Shown: in pieces, positions 6,605 through 7,440 of the stretch
How the letters are laid out: every line of letters starts with the position of its first letter
Position numbering within the stretch: position 1 is the first letter of the stretch
Assembly: GCA_945787485.1 (NCBI GenBank)
Contig: CALZHV010000101.1
Coordinates: forward strand, 1 to 7,440
Direction: 5' to 3'
From: an uncultured Lachnospiraceae bacterium
GTDB lineage: Bacteria; Bacillota; Clostridia; Lachnospirales; Lachnospiraceae
DNA: 7,440 bases
The notes under the pieces: model-generated
The model's input: only the letters and a program-made list of their open reading frames with translations
Told to the model about the DNA's origin: nothing
Database searches by the model: none
Made by a program: the position numbers and the translations under genes

Positions 6605-6619
6605 TTATAGATTCTATAA
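6605..6619. repeat. AT-rich palindrome upstream of the last gene
   Basis: TTATAG-ATT-CTATAA is a perfect 6+6 inverted repeat with a 3-base spacer. It contains a possible -10 (TATAAA at 6615-6620) but the nearest -35-like box, GTGACA at 6589-6594, is 20 bases away. It is the only ordered element found in the 154-base gap between 6540 and 6695, which otherwise shows no terminator after the HD-GYP gene. It could be an operator or chance. Confidence 0.2.
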
Positions 6620-6694
6620 ACATAGCTTGTTTCGGGGATTGAAAATAAAAATAGGAGAATACGAGCTGTAAAATATTTTGATCTGGAGAAATAA

Positions 6695-7342
6695 ATGGAA
6701 AATATACAAACAAATTCTATGGAAAAAAGCAAAACCTTCCACCCAATATACATCCTGGCAACATTATACATGCTGTCCATATATCTTACACCGGTATTAA
6801 TTATGCTCCTTAAAACATATGACAATGATGATGCAACGCTTGATTATGGATTTTTGCTATTATTGCCAATAATACTGGATATAGTGAATCTTGTGGTTGT
6901 GATTGTTAATCGAAATAAATTAGATAGAGATGTTTTCCTTCATTGTACGCTCATAATAAAATATGGTTTGATTCCGTTTTATATAATTGGTGGAGCCGTA
7001 ATTGCTTTATGCGGGCTTCTAACGTTTACTCCGGTAGTTATAATGATATTTGTAGGGCCGATGATGGTGATTACACTTTCTGTAACAGGATGGATTGCCA
7101 TGATAGGCGCTATGCCGTTTTCTATTACATATATAGTAAAGTCAGCAAAAGAGGGAGCAAACGGAAAATTCATTTCTATAGCTGCAGCTATTGCTCAAGT
7201 GTTTTTTACATTTGATGTAATATCAATTATGATTCTTGCAATCAAGGAAAGGAAATGTATTAAAGCAACTATAATCTATATGATTTTGGCTGTAGTTGCT
7301 ATTTTTTCGTTTATTTTATTTGTTATAATAAGTTCTATTTAA
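6695..7342 (+). CDS. Multi-pass membrane protein of unknown function
   Basis: This encodes 215 residues, starting at ATG 6695 with GGAG at 6685-6688 and 6 bases of spacing. About six hydrophobic segments are visible: 17-40, 51-72, 84-108, 111-137, 157-183 and 189-213. Short charged loops lie between them, such as NRNKLDRD at 72-79 and IKERK at 183-187. The N-terminus of about 16 residues is polar. There is no transporter signature, ATPase motif, metal-binding cluster or catalytic motif that I recognise, and no cytoplasmic domain. It appears complete, since it ends in a hydrophobic segment followed by TAA and a fresh AT-rich gap. It is 154 bases from the HD-GYP gene, so it could be read through or have its own promoter. 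The nearby cyclic-di-GMP gene does not by itself suggest a shared role. Confidence 0.85.
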   Translation: MENIQTNSMEKSKTFHPIYILATLYMLSIYLTPVLIMLLKTYDNDDATLDYGFLLLLPIILDIVNLVVVIVNRNKLDRDVFLHCTLIIKYGLIPFYIIGGAVIALCGLLTFTPVVIMIFVGPMMVITLSVTGWIAMIGAMPFSITYIVKSAKEGANGKFISIAAAIAQVFFTFDVISIMILAIKERKCIKATIIYMILAVVAIFSFILFVIISSI

Positions 7343-7440
7343 AATAATTGTGATTTATTAAAAAATGATAAAAATAAGTATTTAAATAGAAAAGAATAAT
7401 ATATAAATAAAATGTATTCTATAAAAAATGTAATAAATTA
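7343..7440. other. Very AT-rich intergenic stretch
   Basis: This 98-base tail is almost entirely A and T and has no hairpin with a T run to end the preceding gene. Several TATAAT-like words occur, as expected by chance at this composition. An ATG at 7412 opens a frame to the window edge but has no ribosome binding site. Most likely this is the upstream region of a gene beyond the window. Confidence 0.5.

Noticed and set aside
6626..6694. Open stretch whose TAA abuts the ATG of the last gene, considered as a coupled leader peptide or gene remnant
   Set aside because: There is no start codon with a ribosome binding site in the stretch, and the 22-codon translation matches nothing I recognise.
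7412..7440. ATG opening a frame to the window edge
   Set aside because: It is preceded only by A/T-rich sequence without a ribosome binding site, and too short to judge.

Overview
This is an AT-rich window (about one third GC by eye) with strong AGGAGG-type ribosome binding sites, U-tract terminators and protein families typical of low-GC Clostridia. The polytopic-membrane/PAS/HD-GYP protein and the single-domain NifU next to NifS suggest a Lachnospiraceae-like gut or rumen Firmicute. That placement is inference from style and gene content, not from a marker gene. All protein-coding genes I can support are on the + strand.

Layout. Bases 1-212 hold a long imperfect hairpin followed by a T run (61-137), then a candidate promoter. 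Next come a 76-residue two-helix membrane protein (213-443) and a full-length polyphosphate kinase, ppk1 (491-2557), which ends at an intrinsic terminator. A 200-base gap with a palindrome over a possible -10 box leads into nifS (2760-3941) and nifU/iscU (3943-4401), the cysteine desulfurase and scaffold of Fe-S cluster assembly, set one base apart. Thioredoxin trxA (496 in its second kilobase terms aside, at 4496-4810) follows with its own strong ribosome binding site and ends in a strong symmetric terminator. That terminator physically contains a good promoter for the next gene, a membrane-anchored PAS/HD-GYP cyclic-di-GMP phosphodiesterase (4915-6540). This gene seems to lack the first membrane helix of its family and has a poor start site. 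A multi-pass membrane protein of unknown function (6695-7342) and an extremely AT-rich, apparently empty stretch close the window.

How the genes fit together. ppk1 and the small membrane gene form one likely transcription unit. nifS-nifU form a sulfur mobilisation and Fe-S scaffold unit, with thioredoxin next to it as a general disulfide reductant. The HD-GYP gene is an independent signalling unit. I see no CRISPR array, transposase, phage gene, toxin-antitoxin pair, tRNA or rRNA. Most of the window is ordinary core genome. The points deserving a second look are the 61-137 hairpin, the promoter nested in the trxA terminator, the truncated-looking 5' end of the HD-GYP gene, the palindrome before nifS, and the small membrane gene paired with ppk1.
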